NCBI GenBank assembly: GCA_913061345.1
Contig: CAJXTZ010000011.1
Location: 1-45,150 of the forward strand
From: an uncultured Erythrobacter sp.
GTDB taxonomy: Bacteria; Pseudomonadota; Alphaproteobacteria; Sphingomonadales; Sphingomonadaceae
Length of the DNA: 45,150 nucleotides
Direction of reading: 5' to 3'
Part shown: positions 26,228 through 34,860 of the stretch, in pieces
How the letters are laid out: each line of letters starts with the position of its first letter
Numbering within the stretch: the first letter of the stretch is position 1
Translations under genes and position numbers: made by a program
The notes under the pieces: generated by a model
The model's input: the letters and a program-made list of their open reading frames with translations, nothing else
The model's database searches: none
Told to the model about the DNA's origin: nothing

Positions 26228-26806
26228 ATGTCCACGAAAGCCTTGGCCGGTTCGCGCCCGCTGCTGTGGGTTATCCTGGCTCTACCCGGCGCATGGATAC
26301 TTGGACGGTGGGCTTTCACGCCCGACGCCTATGGCTATGGACATGCCATAGGTGACAGCGGTGACTGGGCAGCGTGGCTGCTGCTGGTGACGCTGGCGGT
26401 GACGCCGATCCGTCTGCTGTTCCGGCAGCACAAGTTGGCGCAGTGGCTGATGCGGCGCAGGCGCGACCTTGGCGTCGCCAGCTTCGCCTATGCCGCGGGG
26501 CATACGATCATCTATTTGATGAAGAAAACCGCGCTGGCGCCGGTGCTGGAAGAGGCGGGCAATGCCGACATGTTTACAGGCTGGCTGGCCTTCGCCCTGT
26601 TCGCGCCGCTGGCAATAACGTCAAACGACGCCTCGATGCGAGCGTTGAAACGCGGTTGGAAGCGATTGCACCGCCTGGTATATCCCGCCGCGATCCTGGT
26701 GTTCGCGCACTGGGCGCTGGCGGCTTTCGACCCGACCACGGCCTATATCCATATAGGGATACTGGCCGCGATCGAGATCGTCAGGGTCTGGCTGCAACGC
26801 CGTTAG
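26228..26806 (+). CDS. msrQ: MsrQ-like heme-binding membrane subunit (ferric reductase-like)
   Basis: A 192-aa inner-membrane protein with about six hydrophobic helices. The family features are RRRDLGVASFAYAAGHTI with a heme-ligand histidine, ITSNDASMRALKRGWKRLHR and LVFAHWALAAF. In E. coli MsrQ passes electrons to the periplasmic methionine sulfoxide reductase MsrP. No msrP is present next to it, so it may work with a distant partner, or be a stand-alone ferric-reductase-like protein. An AGGATAGGAG motif precedes the ATG. Its stop overlaps the convergent HhH lipoprotein gene by four bases. Confidence 0.8.
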   Translation: MSTKALAGSRPLLWVILALPGAWILGRWAFTPDAYGYGHAIGDSGDWAAWLLLVTLAVTPIRLLFRQHKLAQWLMRRRRDLGVASFAYAAGHTIIYLMKKTALAPVLEEAGNADMFTGWLAFALFAPLAITSNDASMRALKRGWKRLHRLVYPAAILVFAHWALAAFDPTTAYIHIGILAAIEIVRVWLQRR

Positions 26807-27306
26807 AGCGTCACGTAATTGCGGAAGCGCGCCACTTCCTCTGCATCGACATATTTACCGATTTCACGTTCGAATTCAGCCATGTCCGCGTAGGGGCGGT
26901 ATTCCTCGAACTCATTGATCATCCGGTCGGTCATGCCGGGGATCAGGGCGATGGCTTCCTCGCTTGCATCGTTGAGGTTGATCGGCACGAAGACGCGTTC
27001 GAGGATTGCACCGGCTTCTTCTTCGGAGACGGTTTCCATCAGCGCGGCGTGGAAGGTTGTAACGTCGGCATAGGGCTGTCCGGCTACAATGGCATCGGCC
27101 ATTTCTGCTGAAATGCCTTCGACACTGGCGAGCTGTTCGGCGGTGGCTGTGTTGGCATCCATGACGCCCGCCATCTCGGTGACTTCCGCTTCGGTTTCGG
27201 CGGTCATTTCCTCTTCGACCGGTGCTTCCACTTCGGCCGATTCGCCACAGGCGGAGAGGGTGACGGCCGTGCCGGCCATCGCGGCGGCGAGTACGATCTT
27301 ACGCAT
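26803..27306 (-). CDS. helix-hairpin-helix lipoprotein
   Basis: A 167-aa protein. The lipobox is LSAC in VTLSACGES. After an acidic linker (EAPVEEEMTAETEAEVTEM), two helix-hairpin-helix-like repeats follow: NTATAEQLASVEGISAEMAD and INLNDASEEAIALIPGMTDR, ending with IGKYVDAEEVARFRNYVTL. HhH motifs usually bind DNA non-specifically, as in ComEA. Finding them on a predicted lipoprotein is unusual. The ATG at 27306 is preferred over 27378, since AAGGATCC lies just upstream and the lipoprotein signal starts there. Function unknown. Confidence 0.82.
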   Translation of the reverse strand: MRKIVLAAAMAGTAVTLSACGESAEVEAPVEEEMTAETEAEVTEMAGVMDANTATAEQLASVEGISAEMADAIVAGQPYADVTTFHAALMETVSEEEAGAILERVFVPINLNDASEEAIALIPGMTDRMINEFEEYRPYADMAEFEREIGKYVDAEEVARFRNYVTL

Positions 27307-27392
27307 GTTTGGATCCTTCTGGTTGCGATTTGCTGTAAAATGCCGGTGGTTTATTGCGAATGCTTTGCAAGAACGCAACCGGAGTCACACTA

Positions 27393-28388
27393 TCAGTCTA
27401 GCTTTTCGGTCATCAACTTGGCCAGATCGCTTTCGGGACGTGCGCCGTAGTGGCTAATGATCTCCGCTGCCGCGATGGCGCCGCGCTTCAGGCACCGGCC
27501 CGGCTCTTCCCCGCGCACATGGCCGAACAGGAAGCCCGCGGCGAACAGGTCGCCCGCGCCGGTGGTGTCCACCACCTTCTCCACCGGTTCTGCCGCAACC
27601 TGGTGCAATTCGCCGTCAGTGACGCAGACTGCGCCCTTTTCACTACGGGTAACGACCAGTGTCGGTACCTTGTCCTTCAGCGCGTCGATCCCCGCGTTGA
27701 AATCGTTCTCACCCGTCAGTGCACCCAGTTCCACCTCGTTGGCGAAAAGGATATCGATCATTCCCTCATCGATCAGCTTGCGAAAATCATCACCATAGCG
27801 TTCGATCACGAATGCGTCGGACAGGGTGAAGGCCACCTTGCGCCCTGCATCCCTTGCGCTCCTGATCGCGGCACGCATGGCTTTACGGGGCTCTTCCGGA
27901 TCCCACAGATAGCCTTCGAGATAGAGGATCTGCGCGCCGCCGATGGCTTCTTCGTTCAGCGCCTCGGCAGGCAGGAACTGCGTCGCGCCGAGGAAAGTGT
28001 TCATCGTGCGCTGGCCATCGGGCGTTACGAAAATCAGGCAACGAGCGGTTGGCGGTTCTCCTTCGCGGGCAGGCACGTCGAAATCGATGCCTACGGCGCG
28101 AATATCGTGCGCAAAGACATCGCCCAGCTGGTCATCCGCGACCTGTCCAACGAAGGCGCATTGCGCGCCCATGCCCGAAAGACCAGCCAGGGTATTGGCC
28201 GCCGAACCGCCGGATATTTCCTTTGCCGCGCCCATAGCATCGTAAAGGGCTTTCGCCTGATCGGCGTCGACCAGCGTCATGCCGCCCTTGGTCATGCCCA
28301 GTTCTTCCACCAGTTCATCCGAAGCGGGGGCCATCACATCGACAATGGCATTGCCGATGGCGATTACGTCGTAACGGGGGGAAGTCAT
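27393..28388 (-). CDS. adenosine kinase (PfkB family)
   Basis: A 331-aa ribokinase-fold sugar kinase. It begins YDVIAIGNAIVDVMAPAS, has GGSAANTLAGLSGMGA, and the PfkB signature EKVVDTTGAGDLFAAGFLFG with the catalytic aspartate in GAGD. Alphaproteobacterial proteins of this length and pattern are usually called adenosine kinase and phosphorylate adenosine to AMP. The exact substrate is a family inference. It is divergent from the EI24 gene with an 80-bp gap. Confidence 0.9.
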   Translation of the reverse strand: MTSPRYDVIAIGNAIVDVMAPASDELVEELGMTKGGMTLVDADQAKALYDAMGAAKEISGGSAANTLAGLSGMGAQCAFVGQVADDQLGDVFAHDIRAVGIDFDVPAREGEPPTARCLIFVTPDGQRTMNTFLGATQFLPAEALNEEAIGGAQILYLEGYLWDPEEPRKAMRAAIRSARDAGRKVAFTLSDAFVIERYGDDFRKLIDEGMIDILFANEVELGALTGENDFNAGIDALKDKVPTLVVTRSEKGAVCVTDGELHQVAAEPVEKVVDTTGAGDLFAAGFLFGHVRGEEPGRCLKRGAIAAAEIISHYGARPESDLAKLMTEKLD

Positions 28389-28468
28389 GCATTCTCCTGA
28401 ACATTATCCGGCGCATCGGCGCCAAGCGGCGTTGACTTGGCCGATGGCGCGAGCAATCGCAAGCGCCT

Positions 28469-29173
28469 ATGGGTTCTCTTGCCACATCGCTGGGCCTTGG
28501 CCTGCGCCAGATGTTCGATGGCGCGGTTTTGCGCATCCTGCTGAAGAGCATCGCCGTGACGATCGTGCTGTTCGTGATCGTGGCGGCTGGCGGGTGGTTT
28601 CTGCTGGACTGGTTGCTGGCGCGTGGCGGGCTGGACGAAAGCCTTTTCGCCGGCGCCGGTGCCCTGCGCGGCGCGCTTTCCTTCATCATCGCACTGGTGG
28701 GTCTGTGGCTGGTATGGCGCATCGTCGCTATGGGCGTAATCCAGTTCTATGCCGACGACGTGGTGCAGGCGGTGGAGTCGCGATATTATCCGCAGGCTGC
28801 CGAAACCGCGCGCGACCTTTCCTTTGCAGAACAGTTGCGTGCAGCCTTATCGAGCGCGGGGCGCGCGCTCCTGGTCAATCTCGTCGCCCTGCCGTTCGCG
28901 CTCGTGCTGCTCTTCACAGGGATTGGCACCTTTGCCCTGTTCCTGTTGGTCAACGCCTTCCTGCTTGGCCGCGAATTGCAGGATATGGTATGGCTACGCC
29001 ACTGCCCGCAGAACACGAAAGCGACGCGGGCCATCGCGCCGATCGGCAGGGGAGAACGTTTCTTTCTGGGCGGCATTGTTGCAGCGATGCTGGCCATACC
29101 TTTCGCCAATTTTCTCGCGCCGGTGCTGGGTGCGGCATCGGCAACCCACCTTCTCCATCGCAAATCGCTCTAG
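28469..29173 (+). CDS. EI24 domain membrane protein (CysZ-like)
   Basis: A 234-aa inner-membrane protein with four or five hydrophobic helices, starting LATSLGLGLRQMFDGAVLR. The EI24/CysZ family segments VIQFYADDVVQAVESRYYPQ and FLLVNAFLLGRELQDMV are visible, with WLRHCPQNT after. CysZ in enterobacteria imports sulfate; most alphaproteobacterial members are annotated only as EI24. I see no cysteine-synthesis genes nearby. The next gene starts 28 bp later on the same strand. Confidence 0.85.
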   Translation: MGSLATSLGLGLRQMFDGAVLRILLKSIAVTIVLFVIVAAGGWFLLDWLLARGGLDESLFAGAGALRGALSFIIALVGLWLVWRIVAMGVIQFYADDVVQAVESRYYPQAAETARDLSFAEQLRAALSSAGRALLVNLVALPFALVLLFTGIGTFALFLLVNAFLLGRELQDMVWLRHCPQNTKATRAIAPIGRGERFFLGGIVAAMLAIPFANFLAPVLGAASATHLLHRKSL

Positions 29174-29201
29174 ATACTGTTCACCTGGAAAGCCGCCTTA
29201 T

Positions 29202-29636
29202 ATGCGCCTGATTGCCGCACTTCTCGTCACCGCGACCCTTTCAGCCTGCGCCGCCATCCCGGCGCAGCAAGCTCCGCCGCCCCCGCCCGTTACGGTAGAC
29301 CCGCGCGCGGTACCGCCCACCGATGCCCCGCCGCCACCGCCGCGGGTTTCAGGGTTCCGCACGCCTGACATTCTGGAAGGACCCGGTCTTGTCGGCATCA
29401 TTCGCGAAACGGCACCGTCGCTGATTGCCCGGTTCGGCCAGCCACGGCTCGACACGCCCGAAGGGGACATGCGCAAGCTGCAATTCAGCGGAGAGGCCTG
29501 CGTTATGGATATCTACCTCTATCCGCTTACGCAGGGTGGACAGCCAGTCGCCACTTGGATCGAAGCACGGCGGGCGAGTGATGGCGCGGCAGTGGACAGG
29601 CTCGCCTGCATCCAGGCTCTTTCCCGTCCGCGATGA
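29202..29636 (+). CDS. proline-rich lipoprotein, hypothetical
   Basis: A 144-aa protein with a lipobox (ATLSAC). A proline-rich stretch (PAQQAPPPPPVTVDPRAVPP) follows, and then a small domain that runs APSLIARFGQPRLDTPEGDM and LQFSGEACVMDIYLYP, recalling SmpA/OmlA-like envelope proteins in size and position of conserved residues, though I cannot confirm the family. The ATG at 29202 begins inside a longer open frame; the signal peptide fixes the true start. Confidence 0.8.
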   Translation: MRLIAALLVTATLSACAAIPAQQAPPPPPVTVDPRAVPPTDAPPPPPRVSGFRTPDILEGPGLVGIIRETAPSLIARFGQPRLDTPEGDMRKLQFSGEACVMDIYLYPLTQGGQPVATWIEARRASDGAAVDRLACIQALSRPR

Positions 29637-29713
29637 CGAGTGAAATTTGCGACCCGGTAACGCGAATTTAAGCCTGTTGCGGCATACCGTGCGCGACAGG
29701 AGGACCGATCCCC

Positions 29714-30655
29714 ATGAGTTTTGAATTCGCCGAGATTGCCCGGCACGCCGCTGCCGACCGCTCGATAACCTCGGAAGAGGTGCTCGCCCTGCGCGGTGCC
29801 GGCTGGGCCGATGGCCGTATGTCGCACGAAGAAGCGGAAATCGTATTCGCTACCCAGCACGCGATCGAAAAACCGTCGCGTGAATGGTCGAATTTTTTCG
29901 TCGAAGCCATCCAGAACTACGTCCTGAATGGAAGCGATCCGCGCGGTTTCGCCAGCGCGGAAGAAGCCAATTGGCTGATTGGCCAGGTCGAGGCAGATGG
30001 CAAGATCTGCTCCATGACAGAACTGGAATTGCTCACTCGCATCATAGAACGCGCACAAAACGTGCCGGAAACGCTCAAGACTTTCGTACTCGGCGTGCTG
30101 GAACGCGAAGTGTCGGAAGGTGTCGGGCCCACCCGCTGTGGCGGAGAACTGTCCGATACGCATGTCAGCACGGCCGAATGCCGCATCATGCGCCGCATCA
30201 TCTTTGGTCAGGCCAGCGATCGTCCCGCCGCTGTCAGCCGTCGTGAGGCAGAGGTGCTGTTCCAGATCAAGAATGCCGTGGCAGGAAACGACAATGCGCC
30301 AGAATTCGAGCGCCTGTTCGTACAAGGCGTGGGTAATTACCTGATGGGTTTTGCGCATTCCAGCGGCCAGATCAGCCGCGAGCGGATGCTGGAACTGGAG
30401 GCCTTCGTAGCCGATAACAAGGCCAGCATCGGTCGTTTCATGGGCAACATGGCAAAAAATGCGCCCAATGCCTTCGGCGTGGTGTTCGGCAGGAAAGATG
30501 AAGGCTCAAGCCGGGCTGAACAGGCGGCTGCCGAAGCAAAGGTAACCGGTATCGAGCAAGCATGGCTGGATCAGCAGATCGCCGCGAATGGCGAAGTCGA
30601 TGTCTACGACAAGGCGCTGCTGGAATTCATCGCGGAAGAAACCGGCGTTGCGTAA
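29714..30655 (+). CDS. hypothetical repeat protein, 313 aa
   Basis: A soluble, mostly helical protein with a strong AGGAGG ribosome binding site about nine bases before the ATG. Two diverged internal units can be aligned: SHEEAEIVFATQHAIEKPS...NFFVEAIQNYVL near residues 37-75, and SRREAEVLFQIKNAVAGND...LFVQGVGNYLMG near residues 176-215. A shorter third unit may be the C-terminal WLDQQIAANGEVD. The alternation of acidic EE/DG loops and helices is reminiscent of TerB-like or EF-hand-like folds, without a canonical calcium loop. I do not recognise a named family. Confidence 0.72.
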   Translation: MSFEFAEIARHAAADRSITSEEVLALRGAGWADGRMSHEEAEIVFATQHAIEKPSREWSNFFVEAIQNYVLNGSDPRGFASAEEANWLIGQVEADGKICSMTELELLTRIIERAQNVPETLKTFVLGVLEREVSEGVGPTRCGGELSDTHVSTAECRIMRRIIFGQASDRPAAVSRREAEVLFQIKNAVAGNDNAPEFERLFVQGVGNYLMGFAHSSGQISRERMLELEAFVADNKASIGRFMGNMAKNAPNAFGVVFGRKDEGSSRAEQAAAEAKVTGIEQAWLDQQIAANGEVDVYDKALLEFIAEETGVA

Positions 30656-30673
30656 CAGCGCCGCTCCATTGGC

Positions 30674-31039
30674 CTAGACCATAAAACTTTCGCCGCAACC
30701 GCAGGCACCCTTGGCGTTGGGATTCTCGAACACGAAACCGGCAGTAAAATCGTCCTCTACCCAGTCCATCGTGCTGCCGATCAGGTAAAGCACGCTGGCG
30801 CCGTCGATGTAGAAAATACCGCCGGGCGTTTCGATCTTTTCATCGAAGGCCTGTTCTTCAGTGACGTAATCGACCGAATAGGCAAGGCCCGAACAGCCCC
30901 GGCGTGGAGTGGACAGCTTGACGCCGATAGCATCGTCCGGTGCCTTTGCCATCAAATCGGCCACGCGCTGCTCGGCAGCGGGTGTCAACACTACGGCGGC
31001 CTTGGGCGCAGGGCGTGACTTGGTCTCGATGTCGCTCAT
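30674..31039 (-). CDS. sufA: A-type Fe-S carrier protein (SufA/HesB family)
   Basis: Last gene of the SUF operon. A 121-aa A-type carrier that passes [Fe-S] clusters to target proteins. The cluster-binding cysteines are in RRGCSGLAYSVDY and the C-terminal CGCGESFMV (CxC). The start ATG at 31039 overlaps the sufT stop as TGATG. A GTG one codon upstream is possible. A short N-terminal extension (SDIETKSRPAPKAAVVLTP) precedes the fold. Confidence 0.92.
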   Translation of the reverse strand: MSDIETKSRPAPKAAVVLTPAAEQRVADLMAKAPDDAIGVKLSTPRRGCSGLAYSVDYVTEEQAFDEKIETPGGIFYIDGASVLYLIGSTMDWVEDDFTAGFVFENPNAKGACGCGESFMV

Positions 31040-31545
31040 CACAGCATCCCCAGTTCGAGGCGAGCCTCATCGCTCATCTTGCCAGGGTCCCAAGGTGGAT
31101 CCCACGTTACCACGACTTCAGCATCGCGTACGCCCGCCAGGCCCATCACGCGCATTTCGATCTCGTTGGGCATGGTTTCGGCAACCGGGCAATGCGGCGT
31201 GGTGAGCGTCATGGTGACTTTCACATCGGCATCCTCGACCACTTCCACGTTATAGATCAGACCGAGGTCATAGATGTTCACCGGAATTTCCGGATCGTAA
31301 ATGTCCTTTAGCGCATCAATCACAGACTGATGCAAATCGCCGCCGGGTTCTCCGGGAGCGACGCCTTCGGGCTTTTTCTGCAGGAAACCTTCGAGGTAAT
31401 CCCGCTTGCGCTCCAGCTTGTCGCCCGCCGTTTCCTCGTCCGGAACAGGCGCGTCGGAAACCCGCGCACGGGGCGGTTTCCCCACCACCTTTTCCGTGGG
31501 CGAAGGTGCTGCAATGAAATCCTTGTCGTCGTTCTGATTTTCCAT
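31039..31545 (-). CDS. sufT: SUF system assembly protein SufT (MIP18/DUF59)
   Basis: A 168-aa protein whose C-terminal 100 residues are a MIP18-type domain: IYDPEIPVNIYDLGLIYNVE and LTTPHCPVAETMPNEIEMRV, with the conserved cysteine in TPHCP. The N-terminal 60 residues are polar and probably disordered. SufT supports Fe-S cluster maturation or transfer. Its ATG overlaps the sufS stop by one base. Confidence 0.92.
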   Translation of the reverse strand: MENQNDDKDFIAAPSPTEKVVGKPPRARVSDAPVPDEETAGDKLERKRDYLEGFLQKKPEGVAPGEPGGDLHQSVIDALKDIYDPEIPVNIYDLGLIYNVEVVEDADVKVTMTLTTPHCPVAETMPNEIEMRVMGLAGVRDAEVVVTWDPPWDPGKMSDEARLELGML

Positions 31546-32723
31546 CAGCCGAAAATCCTCTTTGTGCGTTCGATACCGCGTATCAGTGCGGCAACATCGT
31601 CTTCGTCGGAATAGATACCGAAGCTGGCGCGTGCGGTGGCGGTGATTCCCAGCTTTTCCATCAGCGGCTGGGCGCAGTGATGTCCCGCGCGGATTGCCAC
31701 GTTCTCTTCATCCAATATGGTGCCCAAATCGTGCGGGTGAACCCCGTCGATCAGGAAACTCACAATACCGGCGCTGTCATCAGGCCCGTAAAGCGTCACA
31801 TCATTCATCACGCCCAGCGCCTCGCGCGTCTGGCGGACGAGCTTTGCCTCATGGCGATGAATGGCATCCAGCCCGATTTGCGAAACATAGTCGCATGCCG
31901 CTGCAAAGCCGATGGCTTCGATAATGGCAGGCGTGCCCGCCTCGAACCGCTGCGGCGCGGGGGCATAGGTGGTCTTGTCGAAACCGACCTTGTCAATCAT
32001 GGCACCGCCGCCCTGCCACGGGGGCATGGTGCCCAGCAGGTCCGCCCGTCCCCATAATGCGCCGATGCCCGTCGGGCCATAAAGCTTGTGCGAGGAAAAG
32101 GCGTAGAAATCACAATCCAGTGCGGCCACGTCCACCGGCACGCGCGGCACAGCCTGACACCCGTCGAGCAGCAGCTTTGCACCAACGGCATGAGCGAGAT
32201 CGGCAGCACGCTTGCCGTCCACCACGCTGCCCAGCACGTTGGAAACGTGGGCGAAAGACACCATCTTGTGTTCGCTGGTCAGCATGGCCTCGGCCGCGTC
32301 GAGGTCGATCCGGCCATCATCGGTGATGGGACAGACATCCACCTGCCATCCGGCCAATTGCCAGGGCACGATGTTGGAATGGTGCTCCAGTTCCGACAAC
32401 AGCACTCGGCCCTTGTCGGGAAAGCTGTAGGCAAGCAGGTTGATCGCTTCGGTCGCACCGCGGGTGAAGACGATCTCGTCCTCCTGCCCGCCGATGAAAC
32501 CGGCAACCGTGCGGCGCGCGGCCTCATAGCCCAGCGTCATCTCGGCAGAGCGCGAATAGACACCGCGATGCACGGTGGCGTAGTCTGCGCCCATCGCGCG
32601 GCTGACCGTGTCGATCACGCTTTGCGGCTTTTGCGCCGTCGCCGCCGAATCGAGGTAGTGCCACGGCTTGCCAGCGGGCGTGACGAGACCTGGAAAATCG
32701 GCCTTGCGAGAGATTGTTTGCAT
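31545..32723 (-). CDS. sufS: SufS cysteine desulfurase
   Basis: A 392-aa group II PLP-dependent desulfurase that takes sulfur from cysteine for cluster assembly, EC 2.8.1.7. The PLP lysine is K213 in AFSSHKLYGPTG, and the persulfide cysteine is C350 in AIRAGHHCAQPLME. HYLDSAATAQKPQSV near the N-terminus and TRGATEAINLLA are also characteristic. The ATG at 32723 is used; upstream starts lie within the lipoprotein gene. The start codon overlaps the lipoprotein stop by one base. No sufE or sufU is seen in the window. Confidence 0.95.
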   Translation of the reverse strand: MQTISRKADFPGLVTPAGKPWHYLDSAATAQKPQSVIDTVSRAMGADYATVHRGVYSRSAEMTLGYEAARRTVAGFIGGQEDEIVFTRGATEAINLLAYSFPDKGRVLLSELEHHSNIVPWQLAGWQVDVCPITDDGRIDLDAAEAMLTSEHKMVSFAHVSNVLGSVVDGKRAADLAHAVGAKLLLDGCQAVPRVPVDVAALDCDFYAFSSHKLYGPTGIGALWGRADLLGTMPPWQGGGAMIDKVGFDKTTYAPAPQRFEAGTPAIIEAIGFAAACDYVSQIGLDAIHRHEAKLVRQTREALGVMNDVTLYGPDDSAGIVSFLIDGVHPHDLGTILDEENVAIRAGHHCAQPLMEKLGITATARASFGIYSDEDDVAALIRGIERTKRIFG

Positions 32724-33118
32724 TACAGGCACAGGTCGCGGCTCCATCCCGGGTTGGCACCGCGCGCGCAATTGTAGCTGATGCCCGCCTGCAGCACGCG
32801 ATAACCGTCGCCAGCCTCTCCCAGCACGATGCGCCACTGTTCGCCGATGACGGAATCGTCGCGATAGCCATCGGTGGTGACGAGGATCATGCGTGAACCG
32901 AGGCCGGAGCCATCGCGGCCGATTTCATTGCTGACATCAGCCCCTTCGGTATTGGCACGGTCAAGGTAGTAATCGATCACCTGTTCTTCGGACGCGAAAG
33001 CACGATCAGGAATGCTCAGCGCCGTGTAGAAACTGGCCGGCGGAGCATCGACAATCGGCGTCGTGGCGCAGGCGGCCAGTGCCAGAGGCAGGGCAAGAAA
33101 GGCAAGCGTGCGCTTCAC
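32723..33118 (-). CDS. lipoprotein encoded within the SUF operon
   Basis: A 131-aa protein with a lipobox (LALAAC) and a small domain with ASEEQVIDYYLDRANTEG and GEQWRIVLGEAGDGYRVLQA, then cysteines in SYNCARGANPGW and RDLCL that could form a disulfide. I do not recognise the family. Its ATG overlaps the sufD stop by four bases and its TAA overlaps the sufS ATG by one. The tight coupling suggests a role connected to the operon, though a lipoprotein would be in a different compartment from the cytoplasmic SUF machinery. Confidence 0.82.
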   Translation of the reverse strand: MKRTLAFLALPLALAACATTPIVDAPPASFYTALSIPDRAFASEEQVIDYYLDRANTEGADVSNEIGRDGSGLGSRMILVTTDGYRDDSVIGEQWRIVLGEAGDGYRVLQAGISYNCARGANPGWSRDLCL

Positions 33119-33861
33119 CGGCGGGTTTCCAAAACATCGAGAGCAGCTTTCAGCAAGCGTTCCGCCTCGCCCTCATCCTGCAGTGCGGCAAGCGCATCGG
33201 CGATGAAGGCGCGTACCAGCAGGCGTTGTGCCACATCGGGCGCAATGCCGCGGCTGGCCATGTAATATCGCGCCATTTCGTCCATCTGGCCGATGGCTGC
33301 GCCGTGGGCGCATTTCACATCGTCGGCGAAGATTTCCAGCTCTGGCTTGGCATTGGCGGTAGCCCCTTTTTCCAGCACCAGCGCCTTGAAATCCTGCGCG
33401 GCGTCGGTTCGCTGGCCCTCCCGGCCCACGTTGATCGCGCCAAGGAAATTGCCAGTCGCCTCGTTCCAGTGAACCGCGCGCACGACCTGGTTGGACGTGG
33501 CATCGGGCCGGTCATGCGCCGTGCGGGTCACGAATTCGCGAACCGCGTCGCCGCCACCGATGGTGACGCCGCCAAATTCGAAATGCGCACCCTCGCCGAG
33601 GTCTGTTTCAACTTCAACGCGGGTGTAATCGTTGCCGATGACGACAACGAAAATCTCGGCGCGTGCGCCCTTGCCGATGTTCAGGCGAATGCGGTGCAGT
33701 TCAGGCGCATCGCTACCGACGATCAGACACTGACGGTGCGTCTCGCCTTCTGCGACCGATACGTTCTGCCACTGGTCCAGCGCCTCGACGCCCAGCCGTT
33801 CGACGGCGTCGAAGTCGGCGTAGCGCCAGCTCTCGTCTCGTATGGTGGGAAGTTCGCTCAT
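33115..33861 (-). CDS. sufD: SufD-family scaffold subunit (short form)
   Basis: A 248-aa member of the SufB/SufD family. It opens LPTIRDESWRYADFDAVERL, and the C-terminal part has LEIFADDVKCAHGAAIGQMD, which holds the conserved C/H/G residues of SufD, and RGIAPDVAQRLLVRAFIADA. It is shorter than the roughly 420 aa of E. coli SufD; sphingomonad SufD proteins are often this short. It forms the SufBC2D scaffold with the neighbours. It overlaps sufC by four bases. Confidence 0.92.
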   Translation of the reverse strand: MSELPTIRDESWRYADFDAVERLGVEALDQWQNVSVAEGETHRQCLIVGSDAPELHRIRLNIGKGARAEIFVVVIGNDYTRVEVETDLGEGAHFEFGGVTIGGGDAVREFVTRTAHDRPDATSNQVVRAVHWNEATGNFLGAINVGREGQRTDAAQDFKALVLEKGATANAKPELEIFADDVKCAHGAAIGQMDEMARYYMASRGIAPDVAQRLLVRAFIADALAALQDEGEAERLLKAALDVLETRR

Positions 33862-34604
33862 GCGGCCATCACCTCGTCATAGCCCTCTGCTTCAAGCTGC
33901 TTGGCAAGCTCGGCATCGCCGGTCTTCACAATACGGCCAGCGGCAAGGATGTGCACGAAATCGGGCTGCACGTAGTCCAGCAGACGCTGGTAGTGGGTGA
34001 TCAGCAACACGGCCTTGTCAGGCTTGCGCATGATGGAGTTGATACCCTCGCCCACTACCTTCAGCGCGTCGATATCGAGGCCGCTGTCCGTCTCGTCCAG
34101 CACGGCGAAAGCAGGATCGAGGATGCCCATCTGCACCATCTCGTTGCGCTTTTTCTCACCGCCCGAAAAGCCGACGTTCACGTTGCGCTTTAGCATTTCC
34201 ATGTCGAGCTTCAGCAGTCCGGCCTTTTCCTTTGCCAGCTTCAGGAATTCCCCGCCACTCAACGGCTCCTCGTCGCGCGCCTTGCGCTGAGAATTCAGGG
34301 CTTCGCGCAGGAACTGCACGTTGGAAACGCCGGGAATTTCGACAGGGTACTGGAAGCCCAGGAACATGCCGGCTGCGGCGCGTTCGTGCGGCTCCATGTC
34401 GAACAGGTCTTTACCGTCGAAGGTAACGGTGCCTTGCGTGACTTCGTAACCGGGACGCCCGCCCAGCACATAGGCCAGCGTGGACTTGCCCGCGCCGTTC
34501 GGCCCCATGATCGCATGGATCTCGCCCGCGTTCACTTCGAGCGAGAGGCCGTTGAGGATCTGCTTGCCGTCAATTTCGGCGTGGAGGTTTTCAATTTTCA
34601 GCAT
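33858..34604 (-). CDS. sufC: SufC ATPase of the Fe-S scaffold
   Basis: A 248-aa soluble ABC-type ATPase. Walker A is GPNGAGKST (residues 34-42); the ABC signature is GFSGGEKKRNEMVQ and Walker B is AVLDETDSGLDID, with the downstream LLITHYQRLL. It drives conformational change in SufBCD. ATG 34604 is used because the sequence MLKIENLHAEIDGKQI is the standard SufC start; longer in-frame starts lie in the preceding small gene. The start overlaps that gene's stop by 14 bp. Confidence 0.95.
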   Translation of the reverse strand: MLKIENLHAEIDGKQILNGLSLEVNAGEIHAIMGPNGAGKSTLAYVLGGRPGYEVTQGTVTFDGKDLFDMEPHERAAAGMFLGFQYPVEIPGVSNVQFLREALNSQRKARDEEPLSGGEFLKLAKEKAGLLKLDMEMLKRNVNVGFSGGEKKRNEMVQMGILDPAFAVLDETDSGLDIDALKVVGEGINSIMRKPDKAVLLITHYQRLLDYVQPDFVHILAAGRIVKTGDAELAKQLEAEGYDEVMAA

Positions 34605-34857
34605 TGTCGTCTTTCTCTTTGTCAAACGAGATCGCGAGCTTCGCCGCGCCGTCGATGAATCCTGTGTCTGCCCGGTGCGGACCGTTGGCCGCCTGCCAGA
34701 AATAGTCGAGCGCCGGATCGGCCGTGCCCGCCAGCATGATGTCGCCCGGCATGGTGCCCTGAAAAGTCCAGACATTCGCCTTGGACCATTGCACCAGTTC
34801 GCCGGTCATGCCCTGACGCTTCGCCAGGGATACGAGTTTGCCGATCGAGGCGCTCAT
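34591..34857 (-). CDS. small SUF-operon protein, unknown (88 aa)
   Basis: A soluble 88-aa protein containing LVSLAKRQGMTGELVQWSKA and PALDYFWQAANGPHRADTGF; no signal, membrane segment or recognised domain. It lies three bases after the DUF559-like gene and overlaps sufC by 14 bp, so it is an integral part of the operon. It might be a scaffold accessory or a regulator. No cysteines are present, so it is unlikely to bind a cluster by itself. Confidence 0.75.
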   Translation of the reverse strand: MSASIGKLVSLAKRQGMTGELVQWSKANVWTFQGTMPGDIMLAGTADPALDYFWQAANGPHRADTGFIDGAAKLAISFDKEKDDNAEN

Positions 34858-34860
34858 GCG

